DNA of 64,000 nt from Streptomyces sp. B3I8 (GCF_030816915.1 NZ_JAUSYN010000002.1:1687501-1751500), one strand, 5' to 3'; counted from the stretch's first letter, positions 32,524 through 41,237 are shown. The notes: generated from the sequence alone by a model not told the origin. Made by a program: numbers and translations.

Positions 32524-32544
32524 CGCAAGTTTAGGAAACTTGCG
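32524..32544. promoter_or_regulatory. 21-bp inverted repeat at the start of the PucR-like gene
   Basis: CGCAAGTTT-AGG-AAACTTGCG has perfect 9-bp arms around a 3-bp centre and ends 3 bp before the GTG start codon. Position and AT-rich centre suggest an autoregulatory operator; a leader hairpin blocking initiation is the alternative. Confidence 0.65.
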
Positions 32545-32733
32545 CGAAACAAGCACCCTCCCGGCGCGGAACGGGCGCCCCGGACGGGAACATGTCCGAA
32601 AGGCGTGTGCGTGGGACCCACCACGCGCCTGCCGCACGATTCCCCGTCCCGCGCGACACCCCTCGCGTCACCCTCGCATCCCGCCGGTCGACCGCCGCCA
32701 GGGGTGGCCGCGCGCACGGCGCGGCTCCATGGA

Positions 32734-32754
32734 CGAACCGAAACTTTCGGTTCG
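32734..32754. promoter_or_regulatory. 21-bp perfect palindrome with a GAAA-C-TTTC core
   Basis: CGAACCGAAA-C-TTTCGGTTCG is a perfect 21-bp palindrome with one central base. It lies 36 bp past the stop codon of the minus-strand lipoprotein gene and about 210 bp upstream of the PucR-like gene. The core matches the GAAA-N-TTTC element of LacI-type xylan regulators. It could instead fold as a hairpin (8-bp stem, AACTT loop) and act as a terminator. The rest of the 32521-32790 gap holds nothing else I can support. Confidence 0.6.
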
Positions 32755-32790
32755 CAACCGACCGGGCGCCCCGCCGCATACCGGTGGAAC

Positions 32791-33999
32791 TCAGCCCAAC
32801 CGGTCCCGCAGCGAGGCCCGCCAGTCCTTGGTGAACGTCGCCGGGTCGGTGTCCAGGACGTCCCGCAGCGCCTCCTCGACCGCGCCCGTCCGCTTCCCGT
32901 GGGCGCCCACCGCCCGGTAGAACGCGCGCAGCCGCTTCTCGCCCCACCGCTCGGCGATCATCCGGCAGGCCAGCCAGCCGCCCTCGTACGCCCGCGCCAG
33001 CCGCCCCGCGTCCTGGGCGAACCCGAAGTCCGCGTCGGCGGGCAGCGCGGCCGGCACCCGCCCCGCGGCCACCTCGTCGCGCAGCTCGGGCGCCACCTGT
33101 GCCGCCGTACGGTCCGACTCGCGGTAGCCGACGAAGTCCGCGTACCCCTCCGACAGCCACAGCGGGGTGGCGGCGGTGGTGTGGGCGCGGGTGGCGACGT
33201 GCGTGACCTCGTGGGTGAGGACGACCTGCCGGCCGAAGTCGCCGAGGACGCCGTACGCGTCGGGGTTGACGATGACGCGGTCGGCGGGCGCCGCTCCCGA
33301 GCCGCCCGCCTCACCGGTGGTGACGGCCGCGATGCCCCGGTAGTCGCCGTCCGTCGAGCCCAGCAGGCCCGCCATCCCCTTCACCGTCCGCGGTACGTAC
33401 ACCACCACCCGGCCCGCCCAGCCGGTCCCCCAGGCCCGGGAGACGGCCGGCACGGCGTCGTCGGCGAGCCGGGCGTACGCCTTCAGGCCCGCCTCGGGCT
33501 GGCCCACGCCGAGGATCAGGCTGTGCCGGCCCTTCACGACGCGCACCGCGCCCTGCTCCCAGAGCTGCTGCCCCGACTTCTTCGCGGGCTCGTCGGAGGC
33601 CACGTACCAGTGCCGCCCGCGGTGCACCAGGCGCAGCACCCGGCCGGAGGCGACGGGCGCGCGGTCCTGGCCCCGCACCCGGTAGCGCAGGTCGGCGTCG
33701 ACAGTGGCGCGCTCGCCGGTGCGGCGGAAGGATGTGATGCGGTACGACCAGGAGGCCAGCGGAACGTTTCTGAGGTTGGCGAACTCGGCGGCACCGGTGG
33801 CCAGCTGCCCCCGGGGGCCGGCGGTCGGGGACTCGGTGCCGAGGAACGCCTTCCGGTCCCGCTCCAGCACGGCCCCGGCCCGCCGGTCCAGCATCCGCTG
33901 CGCGTCCCCGCGCCCGGAGTCCGACGCCACGCCGCCCCCGCACCCCACGAGCGCCCCCACCAAGAGGAGACACCCCACCACACGCCCGAACCCAGCCAC
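32791..33999 (-). CDS. Lipoprotein with a gluzincin-type HEVTH metallopeptidase motif
   Basis: A 402-residue lipoprotein: signal peptide with lipobox LVGC (Cys20), a basic low-complexity segment, then a peptidase-like domain. HEVTH lies at 263-267 and a possible third zinc ligand Glu284 in LWLSEGYADF, the spacing of gluzincin peptidases. An N-terminal region (residues 80-140) resembles small beta-rich domains that check protein substrates, but I do not recognise it. Activity is inferred from the motif only. The GTG at 33999 is chosen because the lipobox follows properly; TACGAT lies 6 nt before it and no Shine-Dalgarno is seen, so it may be leaderless. Confidence 0.75.
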   Translation of the reverse strand: MAGFGRVVGCLLLVGALVGCGGGVASDSGRGDAQRMLDRRAGAVLERDRKAFLGTESPTAGPRGQLATGAAEFANLRNVPLASWSYRITSFRRTGERATVDADLRYRVRGQDRAPVASGRVLRLVHRGRHWYVASDEPAKKSGQQLWEQGAVRVVKGRHSLILGVGQPEAGLKAYARLADDAVPAVSRAWGTGWAGRVVVYVPRTVKGMAGLLGSTDGDYRGIAAVTTGEAGGSGAAPADRVIVNPDAYGVLGDFGRQVVLTHEVTHVATRAHTTAATPLWLSEGYADFVGYRESDRTAAQVAPELRDEVAAGRVPAALPADADFGFAQDAGRLARAYEGGWLACRMIAERWGEKRLRAFYRAVGAHGKRTGAVEEALRDVLDTDPATFTKDWRASLRDRLG

Positions 34000-34021
34000 A
34001 GGACGATCGTACGTGCCCCAC

Positions 34022-34086
34022 CCCGACAGGGGCCGCGCCCCTTTGCAGGGCCGCCCGCCAAAGGGGCGCGGGGAACTGCGCGACCA
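34022..34086. repeat. Dispersed palindromic element between two envelope genes
   Basis: CCGCGCCCCTTTG at 34033-34045 pairs perfectly with CAAAGGGGCGCGG at 34059-34071, followed by GGAACTGCGCGACCAGCCAC, which recurs at other copies of the family. It lies downstream of the first NlpC/P60 gene and upstream of the lipoprotein gene. Confidence 0.7.
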
Positions 34087-34206
34087 GCCACCCCGAGCCC
34101 GCACCCGCCGACGAACAAGCCCCCCGAGCGGGAAGGCACCCAAGACACCCAAGGCACCAAGGCGCCAAGGCACCCCAGGGGGGACAGAGAGGGGCGCCCC
34201 CCGCCC

Positions 34207-35247
34207 TCAAGGCCGCGTGACGGCCACCACCGGCATCATCCCGACGGAGTCGTACCGCACCACCGCCCCCGGATACGGCGCATGGATCACCTGCCCGGCC
34301 CCCACGTACATCCCCACATGGCTCGCGTCCGACCGGTACACCACCAGGTCCCCGGGCTGTGCCTCGGACAGCGGCACCCGCCGCCCCGCGTACCGCTGCT
34401 CCTGCGACGTCCGCGGCAGTCCCACCCCCGCCCGCGCGTACGCCCACTGCGTCAGCCCCGAGCAGTCGAACCCGTTCGGTCCGGTCGCCCCCCACACGTA
34501 GGGCCGCCCCAGCGCGGACCGTGCCGCCGCGACCGCGGCGGCCGCCCGCGCACCGCTCGCGGCCTCGTACCCGGGGCCGGCGTCCGGTCCGGGCAGCGGG
34601 GCGGGGAGCCGCCCGGCGGAGCGGGACGCCCGCGCGTACGCGGCCCGCTCGCCGGCCGGCAGGGCGTTCAGCACCTGCCGTGCCCGCGCCAGCTTCCGTT
34701 CCACCGCGTGCTTGTGGCGCGCCACCGCCTTGCGGCTCGCCTCCAGTTCGGCGAGCTTGCCGCCCGCCTCCGTGCGCTGCTGGCCCAGTTCCCGCAGCAC
34801 TGCCCTCAACTGCCGGAGCCGGGCGGCCTGGTCGTCGCCGACGTGGTCGAGGACGGCGGCCCGGTCGAGGTAGTCGTCGGGGTCGGAGGAGAGGAGCAGG
34901 GCGAGCGCGGGATCGATCCCGCCGGACCGGTACTGCGCGCCGGCGAGCGAACCGAGGGTCTCCCGCAGGGTGTTGACCTTCTCCTGCGTGCGGGCGATCC
35001 GGTCCCGCGCGCGGTGCACCTCACCGCGCAGGGTGTCGGCGCGCTCGTCGGCCTTGTTGTAGGCCTCGGTGGCGCGCTCGGCCTCCTGGTACAGCCGCTC
35101 CACCTCCGCGCGCCCCCCGCTCGGCGCGGCACCGGCAGGTACGGCGCCCAGTGCCGCGGCCGCGGTGGCCGCGGCGGACAGCACGGCGAGCGTGGCGCCA
35201 CGCCCCCGGCCGAGTCCGTGTGGTGCAGGACGCTGATGGGACCCCAC
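34207..35247 (-). CDS. NlpC/P60 peptidoglycan endopeptidase with coiled-coil domain (RipA-like)
   Basis: A 346-residue exported hydrolase. A basic N-terminus and hydrophobic stretch to AGAAPSGG form the signal peptide. Residues about 45-215 are a long helical coiled coil (RAEVERLYQEAERATEAYNK onward) of the type that keeps RipA-like enzymes inactive or anchors them. The C-terminal NlpC/P60 domain has catalytic Cys262 in FDCSGL, His310 in ASHVGMYV and His322. It should cleave D-Glu-meso-DAP-type bonds in stem peptides. The GTG at 35247 has AAGGGAG upstream and gives a protein the same length as the neighbouring paralogue. Confidence 0.9.
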   Translation of the reverse strand: MGSHQRPAPHGLGRGRGATLAVLSAAATAAAALGAVPAGAAPSGGRAEVERLYQEAERATEAYNKADERADTLRGEVHRARDRIARTQEKVNTLRETLGSLAGAQYRSGGIDPALALLLSSDPDDYLDRAAVLDHVGDDQAARLRQLRAVLRELGQQRTEAGGKLAELEASRKAVARHKHAVERKLARARQVLNALPAGERAAYARASRSAGRLPAPLPGPDAGPGYEAASGARAAAAVAAARSALGRPYVWGATGPNGFDCSGLTQWAYARAGVGLPRTSQEQRYAGRRVPLSEAQPGDLVVYRSDASHVGMYVGAGQVIHAPYPGAVVRYDSVGMMPVVAVTRP

Positions 35248-35455
35248 GACCGACGCACTCCCTTCCGCTGACGGGCCCCCGTTCACGGAGGCACGGCGGC
35301 AGACAGTAGCCGGGCCGGTGACCGTCCGGCTACGGGCAGTGACCGCCGGACAGCCGTGCGCCCCGCCGCTGACGCAGGTCACCGGCGGGGCGCGGGGTCA
35401 GCGCGGGGTGCGGGAATTCGCCCGTTCGGGCGGCATGACGGCTTGATGCGGAAGC

Positions 35456-35477
35456 GGCGCCGGCCGGAACCGGCGCC
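35456..35477 (-). terminator. Hairpin terminator after the second NlpC/P60 gene
   Basis: GGCGCCGG and CCGGCGCC form a perfect 8-bp stem with a 6-nt loop, 18 nt downstream of the stop codon of the gene ending at 35496. Confidence 0.65.
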
Positions 35478-35495
35478 ACGGGCGCGGACCCGGTC

Positions 35496-36536
35496 TCAGA
35501 CGCGGACGCCGAACATGAAGGGGCCGCCGATCGTGCTCATCGACTCGTAGCGGACGACGGTGCCGGTACGGGGCGCGTGCAGGACCTGGCCGTTGCCGGC
35601 GTAGAGGCCCACGTGGTGGATGTCGTTGAAGAAGAACACCAGGTCGCCGACCTGGAGCTGGCTCTGCGAGTAGATGCGCGTGCCGATGTTCGCCTGCGCC
35701 TGGGAGGTACGCGGGATGGAGACGCCGGCCTGCGCGTAGGCCCAGGAGGTCAGGCCCGAGCAGTCGAAGGAGGAGGGGCCGGTGGCGCCGTAGACGTACG
35801 GCGAGCCGATTTTGCTCTGGGCGGCGGAGAACGCGGCGGCGGCGCGGCCGGAGGCGGGGGTGGAGTTGCCGAGGTCGACGCGCGAGGCGGCGGAGCGGCT
35901 GGAGCGCGTCTGCTCGTCCTTGAGCTCCTGCTTCTCCTTGGCCGTCAGGGTGTTGAGCAGCCGCTGCGCCTCGCCGAGCTTGCCCTGGACCTCTTTCTTC
36001 TTCTTGCCGAGCTCGGTGCGGGTGTCGGCGAGGTCCTTGAGCTTGTCGGAGGCTTCCTTGCGCTCCTGGGCCAGTACGCGCTGCTTCTCCTGGATCTTCT
36101 TCAGCCCCTCGACCTGCTGGCCGCTGAGCTGGTCCAGGGTGGCGGCCTTGTCCAGGTAGTCGTCCGGGTCGGCGGAGAGGAAGAGCTGGACGGAGGGGTC
36201 GATGCTGCCGGTGCGGTACTGGGCGCTGGCCATCGTGCCGATGCCCTCGCGCAGTTCGTTGAGGTCGGCCTGGCCCCGGGCGACCTTGTCCTGCAGGGTG
36301 CTGATCTGCTTCTGCAGCTTCTCCTGCTTCTCCTTGGCCCCGTTGTACTTCTCGGTGGCCTGCTCGGCCTGCTCGTAGAGCTTGTCGACCTTGGCCTTGA
36401 CCTCGCTCTTGCTGGGCTTCTCGCTCGGCGCGGCGTTGGCGGCCTGCGCGCTCAGGGCGACGGCTGCGGCCGCGACGGTGGTGAGCGCGGTCACCCGCGT
36501 GCGGCTCGGCTGCTTGGGTCGACGGTGGGACGCCAC
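35496..36536 (-). CDS. NlpC/P60 peptidoglycan endopeptidase with coiled-coil domain (paralogue)
   Basis: A 346-residue paralogue of the next gene downstream, with the same layout: signal peptide ending AANAAPSE, a lysine/glutamate-rich coiled coil over residues 40-215, and a C-terminal NlpC/P60 domain with catalytic Cys259 in FDCSGL, His308 in IHHVGLY and His320. The GTG at 36536 has AAGGAG 9 nt upstream. It has its own promoter and a ~100-nt leader and is followed by a hairpin, so it is probably expressed independently of its partner. The coiled coil is far more lysine-rich than that of its partner. Confidence 0.92.
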   Translation of the reverse strand: MASHRRPKQPSRTRVTALTTVAAAAVALSAQAANAAPSEKPSKSEVKAKVDKLYEQAEQATEKYNGAKEKQEKLQKQISTLQDKVARGQADLNELREGIGTMASAQYRTGSIDPSVQLFLSADPDDYLDKAATLDQLSGQQVEGLKKIQEKQRVLAQERKEASDKLKDLADTRTELGKKKKEVQGKLGEAQRLLNTLTAKEKQELKDEQTRSSRSAASRVDLGNSTPASGRAAAAFSAAQSKIGSPYVYGATGPSSFDCSGLTSWAYAQAGVSIPRTSQAQANIGTRIYSQSQLQVGDLVFFFNDIHHVGLYAGNGQVLHAPRTGTVVRYESMSTIGGPFMFGVRV

Positions 36537-36867
36537 GGAGGCGAGCTCCTTCTTCCTTCAGCCGCCTACCGACACACCGGTGGGCGGTGCCCCTCCACCG
36601 TCACTCCCCATAAGTGATCAACCGAGTGGAGGTTGGGGCTGACCCTAGTGACCCTCTTGTGATCAGTTCAAATCCTCATCAGAAAAAACACGGCTCTCGC
36701 GGGCATATTTTGCACACAACACACAACCAGTGACCCAGCATTGACACTACGTTGCGTGACGATGCGGCGAATTGGGGCATGCGGCACGGAGGTTGCGGTT
36801 GGCGCGTACAGCCCACTTCGGACACGGCGGCCGCGAGTACGTCGAGGAGTCCGGGGAGGAGTCGGGC
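36537..36867 (-). promoter_or_regulatory. 331-bp regulatory region with AT-rich segment and promoter of the NlpC/P60 gene
   Basis: On the minus strand TTGAAC (36671-36666) and TAGGGT (36647-36642) are separated by 18 bp, a good HrdB-like promoter that predicts a leader of about 100 nt. The leader has complementary short arms (TCACT and AGTGA, 5 bp) and ends with CGGTAGGCGGCTGAAGGAAG before the ribosome site. A stretch at roughly 36650-36735 is AT-rich for this genome. Cell-wall hydrolase genes in streptomycetes often have ydaO (c-di-AMP) riboswitches, but I do not find the conserved core here. Confidence 0.5.
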
Positions 36868-38217
36868 TCAGCCGCGCGCGAAACGCTTCAGGAGCACCGC
36901 TGAGGCGACCGGACGGGCGCCGGCGCGCGCGACCCCGTCGGCGACCTCGCGGTCCGTGGAGACGACGATCACGGGCCGTCCCGGCGGCTCCGCGCGCACC
37001 AGCCGGCGGATCAACTCGTCCGCGGTCACCCCCGGCTTGGAGAACAGCACCCGCACCCCGCGCGGCGGCGCGAGCAGCACCGGGGCGGCGAGTTCGGCGC
37101 CGTCGAAGACACAGGTGGTCTCGGCGCCGGTCTGCGCGGCGAGCTGGGCGAGCTGCCCGAGCAGTCGCAGCCGTTGCTTCTCCAGCGGCATCTGCGGATA
37201 GCCGGTCTTGGTGACGTTGTAGCCGTCGACGACGAGGTGCGCCTGCGGCAGCGCGAGCAACTGGTCGACGACGGCCGGGTCGTTCTCGGACAGCGCCCGG
37301 TTGGCGATGTCCTTCGGGGTCATCCGGCCGGGCTCCACGGCGTCCACGGTCTCGGCGGGCCGCACCGACACCGGCGGCAGCGCCAGCTCCCGGCGCAGCC
37401 CCTGGGACGCCTCCAGGACGGTGTCCAGGAGCAGCCTGATCCGCATGTCCTCGACGCTGCGGCCCTCCCGGGCGGCCTTGCGCGTCGCCTCCAGGGCGGC
37501 CTCAGACTCCCCCAGCCGCGTCTTGAGCCGACGGGACTCGCTCTCCGCGGCGGACAGCCGTGCCTGCCCCTCGGCGCGCTCGGCCTCCCGCTCGGCCCGC
37601 GCCTTGCGCAGCGCCGCCTCGCCCCGTTTGACGTCGCTGAGCGCGGCCCGCAGTTTGCGGTGCAGCGACTCGGACTCCTTCTTCGCCGTCTCCAGTTCGG
37701 CACGCAGCCGTTCGGTCTCCGCGCGGACCTGGCCACGGGCGACGGCCAGCTCGGCGCGCAGCCGCTCCAGCTCGACACGGGTCTCCTCACCGGCCCGCTC
37801 GGCGTCCGCCCGCTGGGCCTCCTCGCCCGCGGCGGTCACCAGCTTCACCCAGCCGGCGGGGCGCAGCACGTAGGCCGCGGCCGCCACGTCGAGCGGGTCG
37901 GCGGCCGGGGGCGGGGAGCCGGCGTCGAGGGCGCCGGTCAGCTCGGGCTGGGCCTCCCTGAGCTTCTCGGCGACGCGCTGGCGGAACAGCGGGTCGGTCT
38001 CCACCGCGGCCGCCATCGCGTTGCCCGCGAACTTGGCCCGCCGGGTGGGGGTGAACCGGGCGTACTGCCGGAGCTGAGTGGGCAGCTCGGCCACGGTCAG
38101 CCCGCCGAAGCCGTCGGAGACGATCCCCACCACACGCCTGCGCACGCCGTCGGGCAGCGGACGGTCGAGCACCTCGGCGGCGCCGTCGCCCGGCTCCCCG
38201 CCTTGTGTCTGAGCCAT
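36868..38217 (-). CDS. NYN-domain (YacP-like) putative RNA-binding protein with long coiled coil
   Basis: A 449-residue cytosolic protein. Residues 1-130 are a helical domain I do not recognise, residues about 140-265 a charged coiled coil (EETRVELERLRAELAVARGQ and similar), and residues about 325-449 a NYN/YacP domain with HLVVDGYNVTKTGYP and VVSTDREVADGVARAGA, the PIN-like acidic site. Relatives act in RNA processing or ribosome-associated decay; a nuclease role is inference. AGGGG lies before the ATG. Confidence 0.83.
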   Translation of the reverse strand: MAQTQGGEPGDGAAEVLDRPLPDGVRRRVVGIVSDGFGGLTVAELPTQLRQYARFTPTRRAKFAGNAMAAAVETDPLFRQRVAEKLREAQPELTGALDAGSPPPAADPLDVAAAAYVLRPAGWVKLVTAAGEEAQRADAERAGEETRVELERLRAELAVARGQVRAETERLRAELETAKKESESLHRKLRAALSDVKRGEAALRKARAEREAERAEGQARLSAAESESRRLKTRLGESEAALEATRKAAREGRSVEDMRIRLLLDTVLEASQGLRRELALPPVSVRPAETVDAVEPGRMTPKDIANRALSENDPAVVDQLLALPQAHLVVDGYNVTKTGYPQMPLEKQRLRLLGQLAQLAAQTGAETTCVFDGAELAAPVLLAPPRGVRVLFSKPGVTADELIRRLVRAEPPGRPVIVVSTDREVADGVARAGARPVASAVLLKRFARG

Positions 38218-38282
38218 CCGTCACCCCTATGCCTGTACGGGAGCCCCGCAGCGGGCTCCCTGACCGCGGGTACCCGCTCCGC

Positions 38283-38522
38283 TCAGGAGCCGGCGCCCGG
38301 CCTGTCCACGAGTTCCACCTGATCCACGGCGTTGCACCAACGGCAGCGCACCGACTCGATGGTCTCACTGACCACCTCGCGCTCCTCGACCTTCGGCGTG
38401 CCGGACAGATCCAGGTGGACGTACTCGACCGCCCTGGAAGAGCGGGTCACGTCGAAACGCGTGAGGTTGCCGCACAGTGTGCAGCGCCACCGGGTCGTCT
38501 CGGTCGGCAGGGGAACCGTCAT
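38283..38522 (-). CDS. Small zinc-ribbon protein
   Basis: A 79-residue protein with two knuckles, C14-x2-C17 (CTLC) and C60-x2-C63 (CRWC), separated by a short beta-rich stretch. This is a classic zinc-ribbon spacing. AGGAG precedes the ATG. It lies 65 bp downstream of nothing convergent and 65 bp upstream of the NYN gene in the same orientation, so the two may be co-transcribed. Function unknown; DNA, RNA or protein binding are all possible. Confidence 0.85.
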   Translation of the reverse strand: MTVPLPTETTRWRCTLCGNLTRFDVTRSSRAVEYVHLDLSGTPKVEEREVVSETIESVRCRWCNAVDQVELVDRPGAGS

Positions 38523-38665
38523 CGTGGCTGCTGCTCCTTCTTCCGGTCTCCGTGATGCCCCAGTTTCCCTGGTGCGTATGGGTCGTAACCCTACGGCCTG
38601 CACGGGACCCCCCGCCGATGTGTCCGCCGCGGCGAGGCACTCCGCCCCGTTCCACCCGGTACGTC

Positions 38666-39409
38666 ATGCTTCGTCGCATGATCCGCGACAGGACCGCGTC
38701 GGCCGTACGGGCACTGCGACGGCAGCCGGCACCGGTGACGTACGGGCTGATCGCCGTGTGCTTCGTGCTCTTCATGCTGAGTCCCGCCTCGGGGTTCGAC
38801 CCGGGGTACGGCACCGGCGACCGGCTGCTGCTGGCCCAGCAGACGTACTTCGCCCGCTGGGGGGTGATCCCGGTGGAGCTGTTCGGCGGCTCCGCGCGGG
38901 CGACGCTCTCCCCGGTCACCGCCCTGTTCGTGCACGGAACCTGGGTGCACCTGCTGGGCAACATGCTGTTCCTCCACGTCTTCGGCGCGATGGCCGAGGA
39001 ACGGCTCGGGCACGTGGAGTTCGCCCTGTTCTACCTGGGGTGCGGCGCGCTGGCGCTGCTCGGTTACGCGGCGGCGCGGGCCGGCTCCGCGCAGTCCCTG
39101 GTGGGTGCCTCCGGGGCGATCTCCGCGGTCCTCGGGGCGTTCCTGTTCCTGTTTCCCCGGGCGCGGGTGACCAGCATCTTCCCGTTCCTGTTCTTCCTGC
39201 CGCTGCGCTTCCCGGCCTGGGTGGTGCTGCCGTTCTGGGCGGCCCTGCAGTGGCTGGCGGCGGGCCGGGAGGGCCAGGGCCCGGGCGTGGCCTACCTGGC
39301 ACACGTGGTGGGGTTCGCGCTGGGCTTCGGGTACGCGTGGGTGCGCTACGGGCCCATGGCTACAGTGAGGGACACAAGCCCGGCCCCCGAGGGAGAGAAC
39401 CAGCCGTGA
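38666..39409 (+). CDS. Rhomboid-family intramembrane serine protease
   Basis: A 247-residue polytopic protein with six or more hydrophobic helices. Rhomboid signatures are complete: HGTWVHLLGNMLFL with the HxxxN oxyanion motif, catalytic Ser149 in GASG and catalytic His213 in AHVVGFALG. It should cleave helices of membrane proteins within the bilayer. ATG 38666 is tentative; ATG 38678 is four codons later. Its stop is shared with the start of the next gene (GTGA, 4-bp overlap), so the pair is translationally coupled. Confidence 0.9.
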   Translation: MLRRMIRDRTASAVRALRRQPAPVTYGLIAVCFVLFMLSPASGFDPGYGTGDRLLLAQQTYFARWGVIPVELFGGSARATLSPVTALFVHGTWVHLLGNMLFLHVFGAMAEERLGHVEFALFYLGCGALALLGYAAARAGSAQSLVGASGAISAVLGAFLFLFPRARVTSIFPFLFFLPLRFPAWVVLPFWAALQWLAAGREGQGPGVAYLAHVVGFALGFGYAWVRYGPMATVRDTSPAPEGENQP

Positions 39410-39687
39410 TCACCGCGATCGTGCTCATCAAGACCAGCGTGGACCGGATCCCCGAGATCGCCGAGTCGATCGCCGCGCTGGACTCCGTCAGCGAGGTGTT
39501 CTCCGTGACCGGGACGTACGACCTGATCGCGATGGTCCGCGTGAAGGCGCACGACGAGCTGGCGGACGTCATCCCCGGCCGGATCAGCAAGATCCCCGGC
39601 GTCGAGGGCACCGACACGCACGTCGCGTTCCGCACGTACTCGCAGCACGACCTGGAGGCGGCGTTCTCCATCGGGCTGGAGTCGTAG
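39406..39687 (+). CDS. Stand-alone Lrp/AsnC ligand-binding (RAM) domain protein
   Basis: A 93-residue protein consisting only of the effector-binding domain of Lrp/AsnC regulators (VITAIVLIKTSVDRIPEIAE, SVTGTYDLIAMVRVK, VEGTDTHVAFRTYS). It lacks the DNA-binding half. Such SraM/RAM proteins oligomerise and bind amino acids or similar ligands, and may modulate a partner protein. GGGAGAG lies before the GTG. Coupled to the rhomboid gene by a 4-bp overlap, a pairing that might be functional but is unexplained. Confidence 0.9.
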   Translation: MITAIVLIKTSVDRIPEIAESIAALDSVSEVFSVTGTYDLIAMVRVKAHDELADVIPGRISKIPGVEGTDTHVAFRTYSQHDLEAAFSIGLES

Positions 39688-39734
39688 GAACTCCAGCCCG
39701 CGGACCTCGGGCGTCGGCCTCTCCGGGCAGCCGG

Positions 39735-41117
39735 TCAGACCGCCGGGACGCAGCGGCCGTCCTGCGTGCGGTACTCCCACTTCGCGCCCTCGCGCACCAG
39801 TTCCCGTACCGCCAGGACGAAGCGGTCGACGTGCTCGTCGGGCGTGCCCGCGCCGAAGCTCACGCGGATCGCGTTGAGGGACTTCTCGCCGGGCGCCGCC
39901 TCCGGCGCCCCGCACTCGCCCTGGGACTCCGGGTCGCCGCCGAGCAGGGTGCGCACCAGCGGGTGGGCGCAGAACAGGCCGTCGCGGACGCCGATGCCGT
40001 ACTCGGCGGAGAGCGCGGCGGCGAAGTGCGAGCTGTTCCAGCCCTCGACGACGAAGGACAGCACGCCCACGCGGGGCGCGGCGTCGCCGAACAGGGAGAG
40101 GATCCGCACCTCGGGCACGTCGGCGAGGCCCGCGCGGACCCGGTCGATCAGATGGATCTCACGGGCGACCAGGGTGTCCCAGCCGGCCTCGGTGAGCGCC
40201 TTGCAGGCGGAGGCGACGGCGTGGGCGCCGATCACGTTGGGCGAGCCGGCCTCGTGCCGGGCGGCGCCCTCGTGCCACTCCACGTCGACGCCGCCGTCGG
40301 CGCGCCGGGTGACCCTGCGGCTGGCGCCGCCGCCCGCGAGGTAGGGCTCGGCGGCGGTCAGCCAGTCGGCGCGGCCCGCCAGGACGCCGGAGCCGAAGGG
40401 GGCGTACAGCTTGTGCCCGGAGAAGGCGACCCAGTCGACGTCCAGGTCCTGCACGGAGACGGGGTGGTGCGGGGCGAGCTGGGCGGCGTCCAGGACGACA
40501 CGGGCGCCGTGCGCGTGCGCGGCGGCCGCCAGTTCGCGTACGGGCCACAGCTCGCCGGTGACGTTGGAGGCGCCGGTGACACAGACCAGGGCCGGGGCGT
40601 GGATGTCGCGGGCGGCGAGGGCGCGCTCCAGGGTGTCGACGGCGTCGCCCGGGGTGCGGGGGGCGTCCAGGCAGGTCACGCGGGCGTCGCGCCAGGGCAG
40701 CAGGGACGCGTGGTGCTCGGTCTCGAAGACGAACACCTCGCAGCCTGCGGGCAGCGCGGCGGCGAGGAGGTTGAGCGAGTCGGTGGTGGACCGGGTGAAG
40801 ACGACCTGGTCGTCCGCGCGGCAGTCGAGGAACTCCCCGACGGTACGGCGGGCGTTCTCGAACAGGTCGGTGGAGAGCTGCGAGAGGTAACCGGCGCCGC
40901 GGTGGACGCTGCCGTAGTACGGGGCGTACGCGGCGACGTCGTCCCAGACGCGCTGCAGGGCGGGGGCGCTCGCCGCGTAGTCCAGGGCGGCGTAGGTGAC
41001 TTCGCCGCCGGTGACGAGGGGGACGGTGACGTCGCGGCCGAGGACGGGGAGGGGGGCGGGGGCGTCGGCGGAGGTGGTGGAGACGGTGGTGGCGGGGGTG
41101 ACGGCGGTGGCGGACAT
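39735..41117 (-). CDS. Class V aminotransferase, cysteine-desulfurase-like
   Basis: A 460-residue PLP enzyme of fold type I, class V. The PLP lysine is Lys236 in FSGHKLYAPFG, and VVLDAAQLAPHH near 207-218 holds the cofactor-contacting Asp. Cys383 (GLFCAHPLV) sits where SufS-type desulfurases carry the sulfur-accepting cysteine. The enzyme may thus mobilise sulfur from cysteine; selenocysteine lyase or another aminotransferase role is possible. The last 50 residues (VRELVREGAKWEY) are an extension I do not recognise. GGGAG precedes the ATG. The ~140-nt leader with a uORF and hairpins suggests attenuation. Confidence 0.82.
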   Translation of the reverse strand: MSATAVTPATTVSTTSADAPAPLPVLGRDVTVPLVTGGEVTYAALDYAASAPALQRVWDDVAAYAPYYGSVHRGAGYLSQLSTDLFENARRTVGEFLDCRADDQVVFTRSTTDSLNLLAAALPAGCEVFVFETEHHASLLPWRDARVTCLDAPRTPGDAVDTLERALAARDIHAPALVCVTGASNVTGELWPVRELAAAAHAHGARVVLDAAQLAPHHPVSVQDLDVDWVAFSGHKLYAPFGSGVLAGRADWLTAAEPYLAGGGASRRVTRRADGGVDVEWHEGAARHEAGSPNVIGAHAVASACKALTEAGWDTLVAREIHLIDRVRAGLADVPEVRILSLFGDAAPRVGVLSFVVEGWNSSHFAAALSAEYGIGVRDGLFCAHPLVRTLLGGDPESQGECGAPEAAPGEKSLNAIRVSFGAGTPDEHVDRFVLAVRELVREGAKWEYRTQDGRCVPAV

Positions 41118-41237
41118 CGGTGAACTCCCGTGGAAGCAGCCGGAATCACCACGCGGGCAGGGGCGGCCGACGGCCGGCGCTCGCGCGTGGGTGAGGGGGG
41201 GAACGAGAAGGGTGTGCGGAGGCGGGGCTCTGCGGCC

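Noticed and set aside
36537..36640. ydaO (c-di-AMP) riboswitch before the NlpC/P60 gene
   Set aside because: Position and the CGGTAGGCGG end are suggestive, but the conserved CCGTCAGCTAACC-type core is missing.
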